Positions 41,299 to 50,189 of a DNA stretch of 64,000 nt are shown piece by piece (position 1 is the first letter of the stretch; each line of letters starts with the position of its first letter). The position numbers were made by a program, and so were the translations under genes. Origin of the DNA: Herbaspirillum sp. SJZ107 (GTDB taxonomy: Bacteria; Pseudomonadota; Gammaproteobacteria; Burkholderiales; Burkholderiaceae_D); contig NZ_VFNH01000006.1 of NCBI RefSeq assembly GCF_006715485.1, forward strand, positions 1 to 64,000, read 5' to 3'. The notes under the pieces are model-generated. The model ran no database searches. It was not told where the DNA came from and saw only the letters and a program-made list of their open reading frames with translations.

Positions 41299-42228
41299 AT
41301 GAAACCGGCTCCGCAGAAGTACCGTACCACCAATTGGAAGACATACAACGAAGCGCTGAAGTCACGCGGCTCGCTGCTCATCTGGCTCGATCCGACCATG
41401 AGGTGGCAAGGCCAGCCAAACGGCAGGCATGGGCGCGACCAGACGTTCAGTGACCAGGCGATTCAGTTCTGCCTGAGCATGAAGTGCCTTTTCAATTTGC
41501 CACTGCGCCAAGCCATGGGGATGACGCAAAGCCTGCTGCGCCTGGCTGGCCTTGACTGGCCGGTACCTGACTACAGCACGGTCAGCCGACGCCAGAAGAC
41601 GCTCCAGGTCGCCATCGGCGCAGTGCCGACCACGACAGGGCTGCATCTGTTGGTGGACAGCACGGGCATCAAGATGCTGGGCGAAGGCGAGTGGAAGACG
41701 AAAAAGCATGGGGCGGAGTATCGCCGCCAATGGCGCAAGGTACACCTCGGGATCGACGCGTCCACGCTCGAGATCCAGGCCATGGAAGTGACCGACAACA
41801 GCATCGGTGATGCGCCTGTCCTGCCAGCGTTGCTGGATCAGATTCCTGCCGACGAGCGCATTGCCAGCGTTAGTGGCGACGGTGCTTACGACACGAAGGA
41901 CTGCCATGAGGCGATTGCTTTGCGCGCCGCAGATGCCATCATCCCGACGCGCAAGAACGCCAAGCCCTGGAAGACGAACCGCTGCGGCGCCGAGGCGCGC
42001 AATGACATACTGCACACGACGCGCAGGCTGGGTCGGGCGATCTGGAAAAAATGGAGTGGCTATCATCGGCGCAGCCTTGTCGAGACCAAGATGCGCTGCT
42101 TCAAGCTGCTGGGTGAACGTGTCATGGCACGTGACTTCGACCGTCAGGTCGCCGAACTGCAGGTGCGAGCTGCTGTGCTGAACCGCTTTACTCGACTGGG
42201 CAGGCCGGTTACGGTCCCAGTGTTATAA
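41299..42228 (+). CDS. IS5-family (IS903 group) transposase
   Basis: This 309-residue DDE transposase begins RTTNWKTYNEALKSRGSLLI. Catalytic residues are in LLVDSTGIKM (Asp), SGDGAYDT (Asp) and the YREK-like end YHRRSLVETKMRCFKLLGER (Glu). It looks intact. Its left terminal repeat is interrupted by IS110 copy B, so mobility in cis is doubtful. Confidence 0.92.
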   Translation: MKPAPQKYRTTNWKTYNEALKSRGSLLIWLDPTMRWQGQPNGRHGRDQTFSDQAIQFCLSMKCLFNLPLRQAMGMTQSLLRLAGLDWPVPDYSTVSRRQKTLQVAIGAVPTTTGLHLLVDSTGIKMLGEGEWKTKKHGAEYRRQWRKVHLGIDASTLEIQAMEVTDNSIGDAPVLPALLDQIPADERIASVSGDGAYDTKDCHEAIALRAADAIIPTRKNAKPWKTNRCGAEARNDILHTTRRLGRAIWKKWSGYHRRSLVETKMRCFKLLGERVMARDFDRQVAELQVRAAVLNRFTRLGRPVTVPVL

Positions 42229-42282
42229 AACCAACTACAAATAGCGTCAGCTCGGCCTTCGCTCAATTTGCTCAACAAAGCC

Positions 42283-42340
42283 CATCCACTTTGGCACCTA
42301 AATCTCGTGTTAGGAAGGATGCGTCCATTCCATTAAAGCC
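42283..42340 (-). repeat. 58-bp left-end fragment of a third IS110 copy
   Basis: CATCCACTTTGGCACCTAAA onward to CATTAAAGCC matches the 5' non-coding end of copy B in reverse, including GGATGCGTCCAT at 42317-42328. It abuts the right end of the IS5 element exactly, so the IS5 or a deletion removed the rest. Confidence 0.85.
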
Positions 42341-42429
42341 GATAGGCGGTATAACCTTCAGCGGCCCCTTAACGTCGGGATGCTATGTGCCGGAGGATAA
42401 TGGCCGGCAAGCGCACGCACGGTCGGCAG

Positions 42430-43704
42430 TCAGTGGCAAAACAACCCGACGAACTTAGCGCGCGGCCGTAGCAGGGCGCCCGCCAGCCACTGCTCGCATA
42501 TGTGCGCGACCCATCCTGCCGTGCGCGCCAGTGTAAACAGGGCGCCCGCCGTGTTCCTGGGCAGTTCCATTGCAATGCACAGCAATACCAGCGCCAGCTC
42601 CTGGCGCGGATACAGGCCATGCTGCTCCTGTACATCGGCGATGAATTTCGCGATTGCATCGAGGCGCTTGCTGCGTTCCCCACGCCGCTCTATCAGGTCG
42701 AGCAACAGGCGCGCACGCGGATCGCCTTGCGGATACAGCGGATGGCCGAACCCCGGCACTGCCAGGCCGCGCGATTGGAGATCGCTGGCGCGGCGAAGCA
42801 GCGCGCCGCGCGTGGTAGTACGTGCCAGGAACTGTTCGACCTGGCTGTACAGGCGCCCCATCTGGTCGCCAGAATTGGCGCACACTGCCGCCGCCACACA
42901 GCTATGCAATGTCGCGCCGCTGGACGCCGCGATGCGTGCTGCGAAACTACTTGGCGACAGCTCATGGTCGGACATCACCACCAATGCCGCATTGATGCCT
43001 GCCTGGTTTTCGGCGGTAACCGGAATCTCGAGCGCGCTCAGCAGGCTGGCGGCAATCGATTCGCCTTTTCGCAACTGGTAGAACGCACGCTGTTGCGAAA
43101 CATAGCCGAAGCAGCCGGCCATGGTCTGGATGAGTTCGCGTGCAGCGTCGAGCGTGTCGTGGCTGCCCGGCTGGCTGGCGGTATGTCCTCGCGTCAAGCC
43201 CAACTGCATCGTGAACAGCGCGAACAGTTCGATCAACTGGTCGTTCGAAGCCGGCGGCGTGATCGATGCCGCGAAGCGTCGCAAGCCGTCGGTCCGGAGG
43301 TGGCGCGGCCAGCGCAGGCCGGGCGTTCCCGGTTTGCCGGTCCAGAGAAGCTCGGCGACTTCCTCGAAGGTAGTGCCGCTGCGCGCCAGCTGGATGGCCG
43401 CTTGCCCGCGGTAGAGAGGCCCCGCGGCCGTGATCTGGGTGATCGAGGTCGGAATGATCGGTTCGCCCCAGTGCATCGCCGAGGCGGCCACCGCGCCATG
43501 CCCGGCGCGTGCCTGCGAGCGCGCCCTCAGCTTCTCGATATCGGCTCGCGCGTACAGCCGCTCCTTGCGCCCGGGCTGGGTGATACTGCGTACCAAGCCC
43601 CGGCTGACATAGGCATACAGTGTCTGCATGCGCACGTCGAGCAGCTCCACTGCATCGCACGCGGACAAGTAATCTTTGGAAACGGCAGGCGGTTGACGGG
43701 CCAC
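42430..43704 (-). CDS. MerR-type HTH fused to a degenerate citrate-synthase domain
   Basis: This protein of about 424 residues has an N-terminal MerR/excisionase-like HTH (LSACDAVELLDVRMQTLYAY, then RKERLYARADIEKLRARS) joined to a citrate-synthase fold (DHELSPSSFAARIAASS, PGFGHPLYPQGDPRARLL). The active-site His of GPLHGG is replaced (NSGDQMGRLY) and the Asp of NVDF is absent (LYPRQELAL); only the GFGH His remains. Synthase activity is therefore unlikely. Start GTG 43704 is a guess; the frame is open to 43836. It is divergent from the aldehyde dehydrogenase gene, the layout of a regulator. Related proteins are annotated as citrate synthase. Confidence 0.75.
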   Translation of the reverse strand: MARQPPAVSKDYLSACDAVELLDVRMQTLYAYVSRGLVRSITQPGRKERLYARADIEKLRARSQARAGHGAVAASAMHWGEPIIPTSITQITAAGPLYRGQAAIQLARSGTTFEEVAELLWTGKPGTPGLRWPRHLRTDGLRRFAASITPPASNDQLIELFALFTMQLGLTRGHTASQPGSHDTLDAARELIQTMAGCFGYVSQQRAFYQLRKGESIAASLLSALEIPVTAENQAGINAALVVMSDHELSPSSFAARIAASSGATLHSCVAAAVCANSGDQMGRLYSQVEQFLARTTTRGALLRRASDLQSRGLAVPGFGHPLYPQGDPRARLLLDLIERRGERSKRLDAIAKFIADVQEQHGLYPRQELALVLLCIAMELPRNTAGALFTLARTAGWVAHICEQWLAGALLRPRAKFVGLFCH

Positions 43705-43780
43705 GGTAAATAGTGGGGAAGCGGATCGGGCAGAGCAGCGACTATACCGTGCCGCAGCCGGGGTGAAAAGGGTATTCACA

Positions 43781-43806
43781 TTGATCGTGCAATCAAGCTT
43801 GATCAA
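43781..43806. promoter_or_regulatory. candidate operator between HTH-citrate-synthase gene and ALDH gene
   Basis: TTGATC at 43781 and GATCAA at 43801 are the ends of a 26-base near-palindrome whose centre-right holds TCAAGCTTGA. It lies 60 bp upstream of the ALDH ATG in the divergent gap. Confidence 0.45.
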
Positions 43807-43865
43807 CGTGAATGGACGGCATATCGTGGCTGACATCGTTAGTCACCCATAACCGGAGCCCGACA

Positions 43866-45335
43866 ATGCATCTTCCTGCCCACCTCGCCGACTGCCTGCC
43901 AAGCCATCTCGATCTGTACTACGACGGTCGATGGGCTGCGCCAATCGATGCGCTTTATCAGGAAACGATCAACCCGGCCACCGGCGCGCCGATCGTCGCG
44001 GTCGCCCAGGCCGGGGCGCGTGACACCGAGGTCGCGATCGAGGCCGCGCACCGTGCCTTCCCGGCCTGGAAAGCGCTGGCGCAGGCGGAGCGTGCGGCAT
44101 GCCTGCGCAAGGCGGCCGGGATCCTGCGCGCGAACGCGCAAACACTGGCGCTGGTCGATGCGATCGATACCGGCAACCCGGTTGCGGAGATGTTGTCCGA
44201 CGCTCACGTGGCGGCCAGCTCCCTCGAGTACTTCGCCGGCCTGATTCCGATGATCAAGGGCGATACCATTCCCGTGGCCGAGGACAGTCTTCACTACACG
44301 GTGCGCGAACCGCTCGGCGTCGTGGCCCGCATCGTCGCCTACAACCATCCGTTGATGTTTGCGGCCGCCAAGATCGCGGCGCCGCTCGCCGCCGGCAATA
44401 CCGTCATCGTGAAAGCACCCGACCAGGCGCCGCTGGCGTGCCTGAAGCTCGCGGAACTGCTGGATGGCGTGTTCCCGCCGGGCGTGTTCAATGTGCTGAC
44501 CGGGAGCAGGGAATGCGGCCAGGTGCTCGCTTCCCATCCGCTGGTCAAGAAGGTGACGCTGATCGGCAGCGTCGCCACGGGCAAGGCGATCCTGCGCAGC
44601 GCCGCGGAGACGCTGAAACCGGCCCTGCTCGAACTGGGCGGGAAGAACGCGCTGGTGGCCTATCCCGATGCCGACATGGACGCGCTGGTCGCCGGCGCGG
44701 TGCGCGGCATGAATTTCACCTGGGCGGGGCAGTCCTGTGGCTCGACCAGCCGGGTCTTTCTTCACGAGTCGATCCACGACGAGGTGCTGGCCCGGATCGC
44801 GGAGCGGGTAGCCATGATGCACCGTCCGAGCGATCCCACCGATCCAGCCACCACCATGGGCCCGCTGGTCAGCCGTGCCCAGTGCGACCGGGTGCTGTCG
44901 TTCATCGCCTCGGCCGGGGAGGAGGGCGCGCGTCTGGTGCTTGGCGGCGTCCAGCCCGACGAGCCAGCACTGCGCGGCGGCTATTACGTGCAGCCGACGA
45001 TCTTCGCCGATGTCCAGCCGCACATGCGTATCGCGCGTGAAGAAATCTTCGGTCCGGTGATGTCCGTGTTCCGCTGGAGCGACGAAGAAGAACTGTTTCG
45101 CCAGGTGAACGGTACCGAGTTTGGGCTGACCGCTTCGGTCTGGACCCGCGACCTGAAGCGCGCCCACCAGGCAGTGCGCCGGATCGATGCCGGCTTCGTC
45201 TGGGTCAACCAGACCGGCCGCCATTACCTGGGCGTACCGTTCGGCGGCAGCAAGCATTCGGGCATGGGGCGTGAGGAATGCCTCGAAGAACTGCTCGACT
45301 TCACGGAACTGAAGAGCATCAACATCCAGCTCTGA
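43866..45335 (+). CDS. NAD(P)-dependent aldehyde dehydrogenase
   Basis: This 489-residue enzyme of the betaine/aromatic aldehyde dehydrogenase type has general base Glu in LELGGKN and nucleophile Cys in TWAGQSCGSTS. The usual PWN text is IVAYNHPLMF, keeping the Asn. It is first gene of a plus-strand unit with the ThDP enzyme 43 bp downstream. A decarboxylase followed by an aldehyde oxidiser fits conversion of an aryl-glyoxylate to an aryl-carboxylate, which in this setting could be phthalate; the substrate is inference. Confidence 0.88.
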   Translation: MHLPAHLADCLPSHLDLYYDGRWAAPIDALYQETINPATGAPIVAVAQAGARDTEVAIEAAHRAFPAWKALAQAERAACLRKAAGILRANAQTLALVDAIDTGNPVAEMLSDAHVAASSLEYFAGLIPMIKGDTIPVAEDSLHYTVREPLGVVARIVAYNHPLMFAAAKIAAPLAAGNTVIVKAPDQAPLACLKLAELLDGVFPPGVFNVLTGSRECGQVLASHPLVKKVTLIGSVATGKAILRSAAETLKPALLELGGKNALVAYPDADMDALVAGAVRGMNFTWAGQSCGSTSRVFLHESIHDEVLARIAERVAMMHRPSDPTDPATTMGPLVSRAQCDRVLSFIASAGEEGARLVLGGVQPDEPALRGGYYVQPTIFADVQPHMRIAREEIFGPVMSVFRWSDEEELFRQVNGTEFGLTASVWTRDLKRAHQAVRRIDAGFVWVNQTGRHYLGVPFGGSKHSGMGREECLEELLDFTELKSINIQL

Positions 45336-45378
45336 ACCGGACCCGGCAAACCCCCGGCAACCAGCAAAGACCTCCAAC

Positions 45379-47181
45379 ATGACCGTCATGCTTGAAAACC
45401 AAACCTCCGCCCCCTTTCGCCGTGATGTTCCGACAGCAACCCCTTTCGAGAAATGGTGGGGCAGCGACGCGATCGCGGCCCTCCTGCGCCGCTTCGATAT
45501 TCCCTACGCCTGCCTGAATCCTGGATCGAGCTTCCGCGGACTGCACGACAGCCTGGTTAACTACAACGGCAACCGGGATCCGCAGATTGTCTTGTGCCTG
45601 CACGAGGAACACGCCGTCTCGATCGCGCACGGCTATACCAAAGTCACCGGCAAGCCGCTGGCTGTAATTCTTCACAGCAATGTTGGCTTGATGCATGCGA
45701 GCATGGCCATCTACAATGCATGGTGCGACCGGGTGCCGATGCTGATCCTCGGCGCGCACGGCCCGGTGGACGCCGCCAAGCGCCGCCCCTGGATCGACTG
45801 GATCCATACCTCCCAGGATGCGGGCGCGCTGGTGCGCTCCTTCGTGAAGTGGGACGACCAGCCGGTCTCGCTGTTGGCCAGCTTCACCTCGCTGCTGCGC
45901 GCGCGCCAGATCACCGAAACGGTGCCCAAGGCGCCGGTGTACGTGTGCCTGGACGTGAGCATGCAGGAAGCACCGCTCGATGGCGCGCCGGTGCTGCCCG
46001 ATGTCGGGCGTTATGCGCCGACGCCCTCGCCCCACGCCGACCCCGAGCTGATCGGGCAGATGGCGCAGCTGCTCTCCGGCGCGCGGCGCCCGGTCCTGCT
46101 GGTCGGAAGGGTGTCGCGCGACGAGTCCGAATGGCGCGAGCGCATCGCACTGGCCGAGAGGCTGCAGGCGCAGGTCTTCACGGACCTGAAGGTAGGCGCC
46201 GCGTTCCCGACGGCGCACCCGCTGCATCCCCATGCGCCGTCGATCTTCTTCAGTCCTGAGGGTGCCGCTGCACTCAAGCGGGCCGACGTGATCCTGAGCC
46301 TTGATTGGGTCGACCTGCAGGGGGCGCTCAAGCAGGCGTGGGGCGACGACGAGATCTCGGCCAAGGTGTTGCAGGTCTCGCTCGACCACAACCTGCACAA
46401 CGCATCCAGCCTGGACCATCAGGACCTGCCCCCGTGCGACTTGTACGCCGCGGCCGAGCCTGCCAGTGTGGTAAGGGCGCTGCTGGCGGTGCTGGGCGAA
46501 AGCGGCACGCTCCGTGCCGGCGCCGAGGCGCCAGCCGTGCGCGCACGCGCGGTCGACGATGGCGGAACCGACATCAGCATGGCGTTGCTGGCCGATAGTC
46601 TGAGTGATTGCCTGGCAGGCAGTACGGCCTGCCTGATCCGGTTGCCGCTCGGCTGGAGCGGTGACCTCTGGCACTTCCAGCATCCGCTCGACTACCTCGG
46701 CTACGACGGCGGGGCCGGTATCGGTTCCGGACCTGGAATGGCGGTCGGCGCGTCGATGGCATTGAAAGGCAGCGATCGCCTGCCGGTTGCCATCATTGGC
46801 GATGGCGACTTCCTGATGGGGAATACGGCGCTGTGGAGCGCGGCCAGCCTGGAGGTTCCCATGCTGGTCATCGTCGCCAACAACCAGTCGTTTTTCAACG
46901 ACGAGGTGCATCAGGAACGGGTCGCGCGCGACCGCGGGCGCCCGGTCGAGAACCGCTGGATCGGCCAGCGCATCGGCGAGCCATGCGTCGACCTGGCCGC
47001 TATGGCGCGCGCCCAGGGCTTCGACGGCATCGGTCCGGTCTTGACGCGCAACGAACTGGTGTCCGTGCTGAGCGACGCGATCGCGAAAGTCCGTTCGGGA
47101 AGATCGGTGCTGGTTGACGTTCAAGTGCGGCCCGGCTACGCGCCGTCGATGAGCGCCGGCATGACGAAAACCGTCGGTTGA
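45379..47181 (+). CDS. ThDP-dependent decarboxylase/synthase (benzoylformate decarboxylase/acetolactate synthase family)
   Basis: This 600-residue enzyme has three domains. The PYR domain holds the activating Glu in CLHEEHAVSIAHGY. The central domain reads RRPVLLVGRVSRDE. The PP domain has the ThDP-Mg motif IIGDGDFLMGN ending IVANNQS. No FAD-synthase-specific or regulatory subunit gene is adjacent, which favours a 2-oxoacid decarboxylase. Paired with the upstream dehydrogenase and a phthalate pathway, a 2-carboxybenzoylformate (phthalonate) decarboxylase is an attractive but untested idea. Confidence 0.85.
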   Translation: MTVMLENQTSAPFRRDVPTATPFEKWWGSDAIAALLRRFDIPYACLNPGSSFRGLHDSLVNYNGNRDPQIVLCLHEEHAVSIAHGYTKVTGKPLAVILHSNVGLMHASMAIYNAWCDRVPMLILGAHGPVDAAKRRPWIDWIHTSQDAGALVRSFVKWDDQPVSLLASFTSLLRARQITETVPKAPVYVCLDVSMQEAPLDGAPVLPDVGRYAPTPSPHADPELIGQMAQLLSGARRPVLLVGRVSRDESEWRERIALAERLQAQVFTDLKVGAAFPTAHPLHPHAPSIFFSPEGAAALKRADVILSLDWVDLQGALKQAWGDDEISAKVLQVSLDHNLHNASSLDHQDLPPCDLYAAAEPASVVRALLAVLGESGTLRAGAEAPAVRARAVDDGGTDISMALLADSLSDCLAGSTACLIRLPLGWSGDLWHFQHPLDYLGYDGGAGIGSGPGMAVGASMALKGSDRLPVAIIGDGDFLMGNTALWSAASLEVPMLVIVANNQSFFNDEVHQERVARDRGRPVENRWIGQRIGEPCVDLAAMARAQGFDGIGPVLTRNELVSVLSDAIAKVRSGRSVLVDVQVRPGYAPSMSAGMTKTVG

Positions 47182-47275
47182 GAGGCGGTAAGCTGTCAGG
47201 ATCTTTATGAATATTGCAATGTGGGAATAATAACGACTGCCAAGATTGCACGCTTCGAGTCCGTCGCGGATTTGC

Positions 47276-47322
47276 TGGACAAAGCCAACGGCATACTCTA
47301 TATTTTTTGTTAGAGATCTAAA
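47276..47322 (+). promoter_or_regulatory. promoter and operator of the ABC importer operon
   Basis: The -35 is TGGACA (47276-47281), then 17 bases, then -10 TATATT (47299-47304), four bases, and the operator GTTAGA-GA-TCTAAA (47309-47322). Layout is the same as at 50983-51029. Confidence 0.75.
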
Positions 47323-47408
47323 TAAAATCTGGTCGATACCGCTATTTGGCAGGTAGCTCACATCGGGGCGCAAGATCCTGGTGACCTACGACCGATCGGA
47401 TCAGGCCG

Positions 47409-47422
47409 GTTAGATATCTATT
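47409..47422 (+). promoter_or_regulatory. second, weaker operator copy before the ABC importer
   Basis: GTTAGA-TA-TCTATT is a variant of the CTTAGA-GA-TCTAAG palindrome exactly 100 bp downstream of the first and about 28 bp before the ATG. Confidence 0.45.
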
Positions 47423-47450
47423 CAATCAAAGACAGCCGAGGAGACACCAC

Positions 47451-48449
47451 ATGAAGTATGGATTCCAGAGGTTCGCAACCCTTGCGTTGCGAACCGTAGC
47501 CACCGTTCTGGCCAGTGCCGCCATGGCACTGCCAGCCCAAGCCCAAGTCAGGATCGTGGTCGGCAGTACCGTGTCGAGCGATGTCTCGGCCGCGGCGCTG
47601 GCGCTGGCCATGAAGGATGGCTCGTTCAAGCGCGCCGGCCTTGACATCCAGTTGAAGAATTTCGTCCAGTCCAACCAGAAGTACGATACTTTCAAGGCGG
47701 GTGCGATCGACATGGACGTCAACATGGGCGCTATCAATGCGGCCCAGCTGTTCGCATCGGGCGTTCCGGTGCAGGTGCTGCGCGCCGTCACCCCCGCCGA
47801 TATCTGGGCGGTGGTCGCGCCCGCGGCCTCGCCCCTCAAGGGGCCGCCCGACCTGAAGGGCAAGCGCTTCGGCGTGGTATCGCTGTCGGGAACCAACTAT
47901 GGTGCCACCTATGCCGCGATGAAGCTAAGCGGCGTCGACATGATGCGCGACATGAAGGTGTCCACGCTGCCGCCGTCGGCGATCCTGCTGGCCCTCGAAA
48001 AGAAGGACATCGATGCCGCGACGCTGTACGAGCCGTACCTGACACCGGCGCTCAAGAGCGGGCGCGTGAAGGTCGTGTTCAAGCCGGGCGACATCTATCA
48101 GGCGCACTACAAGGAACCGTTCCTGGCGCTGGTCATTTCGGGCCGCAAGGATTTCGTCGCCAAGAACCGCGCTGCCGCTACCAAGTTCGTCGCCGTGATG
48201 GAACAGACGCTGGCTAACCTGGGCAACAACACCGATGCCGCCGCCAAGGCGCTTACCGAAGTGATGCCTGAAATCAAGCTCACCCCGGCGCAAGTGAAGG
48301 AACTGCTGGTGCCGTACATTCCCAACGTCATCAAGACACAGAACGACGCCGCCACCATCAAGGCCGCGCAGAACCTGTATGACCGGATGCTCGAGGCCAA
48401 ACAGCTGCGCATGCCTGCCAAGGCCAGCGAGTTCTGGATCAAATCATAA
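47451..48449 (+). CDS. ABC transporter substrate-binding protein (NitT/TauT-like)
   Basis: This 332-residue periplasmic protein has a signal peptide (MKYGFQRFATLALRTVATVL, cleavage after AQAQ). The NMT1/SsuA-like body contains KRAGLDIQLKNF and PPDLKGKRFGVVSLSGTNYG. The operon order binding protein-permease-ATPase resembles the OphFGH phthalate importer described in Burkholderia. GAGGAGACACCAC precedes the ATG. Control by the palindrome shared with the oxygenase operon supports an aromatic carboxylate ligand. Confidence 0.9.
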   Translation: MKYGFQRFATLALRTVATVLASAAMALPAQAQVRIVVGSTVSSDVSAAALALAMKDGSFKRAGLDIQLKNFVQSNQKYDTFKAGAIDMDVNMGAINAAQLFASGVPVQVLRAVTPADIWAVVAPAASPLKGPPDLKGKRFGVVSLSGTNYGATYAAMKLSGVDMMRDMKVSTLPPSAILLALEKKDIDAATLYEPYLTPALKSGRVKVVFKPGDIYQAHYKEPFLALVISGRKDFVAKNRAAATKFVAVMEQTLANLGNNTDAAAKALTEVMPEIKLTPAQVKELLVPYIPNVIKTQNDAATIKAAQNLYDRMLEAKQLRMPAKASEFWIKS

Positions 48450-48466
48450 CGCCGGGAGCCGAGACC

Positions 48467-49294
48467 ATGATGAAGCAATCCACCTTCGCTGCCGCATCTC
48501 GTCCCGCACCCATCCCGGTTGGGCCCAAGCCATCGGTGTGGGGAGAGCGTTCCAAATACGTCGCCATGGCCCTCCTGCCGTACATCGTGCTGGTCGCGCT
48601 ATGGCAGGTCATCTCTACCACCCAGCCGGCCTATGTGTTTCCTCCGCTGGGAGAGATCTTCAAGACGATCGGCCTGCTGCATGAAGAGGGTGTGCTGATA
48701 CCGGCCACGCTGGTCACCATCAAGTCGGTGCTGATCGGGGCCGTGATCTCGGCCATCGTGGGCACCCTGATCGGTTTCGCGCTGGCGCGTTTCGACGCAT
48801 TCACCGGCCCGATCCTGAACTTCGTGCAGACGGTGCCGTATGTCGTCTGGGCGCTGATGGCGCTGATCTGGTTCGGTTTGACGCCGTTCTCGGTCGTGTT
48901 CACGATCGTGGTCGCCGCTTTCCCGATCGTCTCGTTCAACGTGGCTGCCGGTCTCAAGAACGTCGACAATCTATTGCTGGGTATGAGTCAATCGGTGCGC
49001 GCCAGCCGTCTGATGGTGCTGCGCCACATCGTGTTCCCGAGCCTGACGCCGTATCTGCTCAGCGCCAGCCGCACCATGCTCGGCATGTGCTGGAAGATCA
49101 GCGTGCTGGCCGAATTGTTCGCTGGCGGGGCCGGCGGCGGCGGCGTCGGCTACAAGCTGTTCGTTGGCTGGGAGTTCAGCCGTCCGTCCGAGGTGTTTGC
49201 CTGGACCCTGTGGCTGGTCCTGCTGATGCTGTTGTCCGAGTGGCTGGTCATCAAGCCGATCGAAGCCTTCATAACCCGTTGGAAAAAAGCCTGA
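48467..49294 (+). CDS. ABC transporter permease
   Basis: This 275-residue inner-membrane protein has about six helices and the binding-protein-dependent transport loop, NLLLGMSQSVRASRLMVLRH followed by IVFPSLTPYLL. The cytoplasmic EAA-type motif is recognisable but begins S-Q-S. It starts 17 bp after the binding-protein gene. Confidence 0.92.
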   Translation: MMKQSTFAAASRPAPIPVGPKPSVWGERSKYVAMALLPYIVLVALWQVISTTQPAYVFPPLGEIFKTIGLLHEEGVLIPATLVTIKSVLIGAVISAIVGTLIGFALARFDAFTGPILNFVQTVPYVVWALMALIWFGLTPFSVVFTIVVAAFPIVSFNVAAGLKNVDNLLLGMSQSVRASRLMVLRHIVFPSLTPYLLSASRTMLGMCWKISVLAELFAGGAGGGGVGYKLFVGWEFSRPSEVFAWTLWLVLLMLLSEWLVIKPIEAFITRWKKA

Positions 49295-49311
49295 GCGCGG
49301 AGGACGACATC

Positions 49312-50082
49312 ATGAGCAGCATCGAAATCAATCGCTTGACCAAGACCTTCGACACGCCGACCGGCGCATTGATGGTAGTCGACGATGTCAGCTTCGAGGT
49401 CGGAAACGGCGAGTTCGTGTGTCTTCTGGGCCCGTCCGGTTCGGGGAAATCAGTCACGCTCAACTGTATCGCCGGTCTGCTGAAGGAGACCACGGGCGAG
49501 GTGAAGGTGGGCGGGGTGCCGGTCGCCCAGAAGAAGCCGCATTACGGTTACGTGTTTCAGCAGCCGCGGCTGATGCCATGGCGCACCGTGGAGCAGAATC
49601 TGCGCTTTGCCCTGCGGGCCGAGTCGGGCCGGGCGGTGCCCGACGAGGACGAGCGCATCCGCAATGTGCTCGAGCTGGTCAACCTGTCGGGGTACGAGGG
49701 TTTTTACCCGCACCAGATCTCCGGCGGCATGCAGCACCGGGTTGGCATTGCGCGCGCCTACATCCGCAATCCGGACCTGCTGTTGATGGACGAGCCGTTC
49801 GGCGCGCTCGACGAGTTGACCGCGCGCCGCCTGCGCTCGGAACTGGTAGCGGCCTGGCTCAAGGATCGCCGCACGGTCGTGTTCGTGACGCACGACATCG
49901 TCGAAGCCTGTTACCTGGCCGATCGCATCGTCGTCTATACGCCCAAGCCGACCCGGATCGCGCAGATCATCGAGGTCGACCTGCCGCATCCGCGCGTGTA
50001 CGGCAGCCCGGAAATGCATGCGATCGAAACCGACGTGCTGGCGGCGTTCGAGCGCAGCCTGAGCCAGTTTGCCGAGGCTTGA
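49312..50082 (+). CDS. ABC transporter ATP-binding protein
   Basis: 256 residues: Walker A GPSGSGKS, Q-loop YVFQQPRLMPWR, signature ISGGMQHRVGIARA (SGGMQ), Walker B LLLMDEPFGALDE and the switch His in FVTHDIVEA. The family is nitrate/taurine/aliphatic sulfonate type. GCGGAGGACGACATC precedes ATG 49312. It is the third gene of the importer operon. Confidence 0.95.
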   Translation: MSSIEINRLTKTFDTPTGALMVVDDVSFEVGNGEFVCLLGPSGSGKSVTLNCIAGLLKETTGEVKVGGVPVAQKKPHYGYVFQQPRLMPWRTVEQNLRFALRAESGRAVPDEDERIRNVLELVNLSGYEGFYPHQISGGMQHRVGIARAYIRNPDLLLMDEPFGALDELTARRLRSELVAAWLKDRRTVVFVTHDIVEACYLADRIVVYTPKPTRIAQIIEVDLPHPRVYGSPEMHAIETDVLAAFERSLSQFAEA

Positions 50083-50189
50083 CGAACCGTGCCCGGGCGC
50101 GCAGGCCTGACACGTGCGCGCCCCGGGCCAGGTTCAGGGCCGTTTTCGTTGGCTTATAATTCTGCTTCCGATAACGCAGCGATCACGAT

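Larger units (their letters stand above)
39820..42282 (+). mobile_element. IS5-family element split by an IS110 element
   Basis: The right end CAACAAAGCC (42273-42282) is the complement of GGCTTTGTTG. The left tip GGCTT stands at 39820-39824, and the continuation TGTTGCACAAACC resumes at 41239 after the IS110. Joined, they give a normal IS903-group end and an element of about 1.05 kb. No matching target duplication was seen. Confidence 0.65.

Noticed and set aside
42430..43704. Ordinary citrate synthase
   Set aside because: Two of the three catalytic residues are missing and an HTH domain is present, so the enzyme label is not supported.
45319..47373. 684-residue minus-strand frame over the ThDP enzyme
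   Set aside because: Shadow of the real gene, low-complexity Arg/Gln/His composition.
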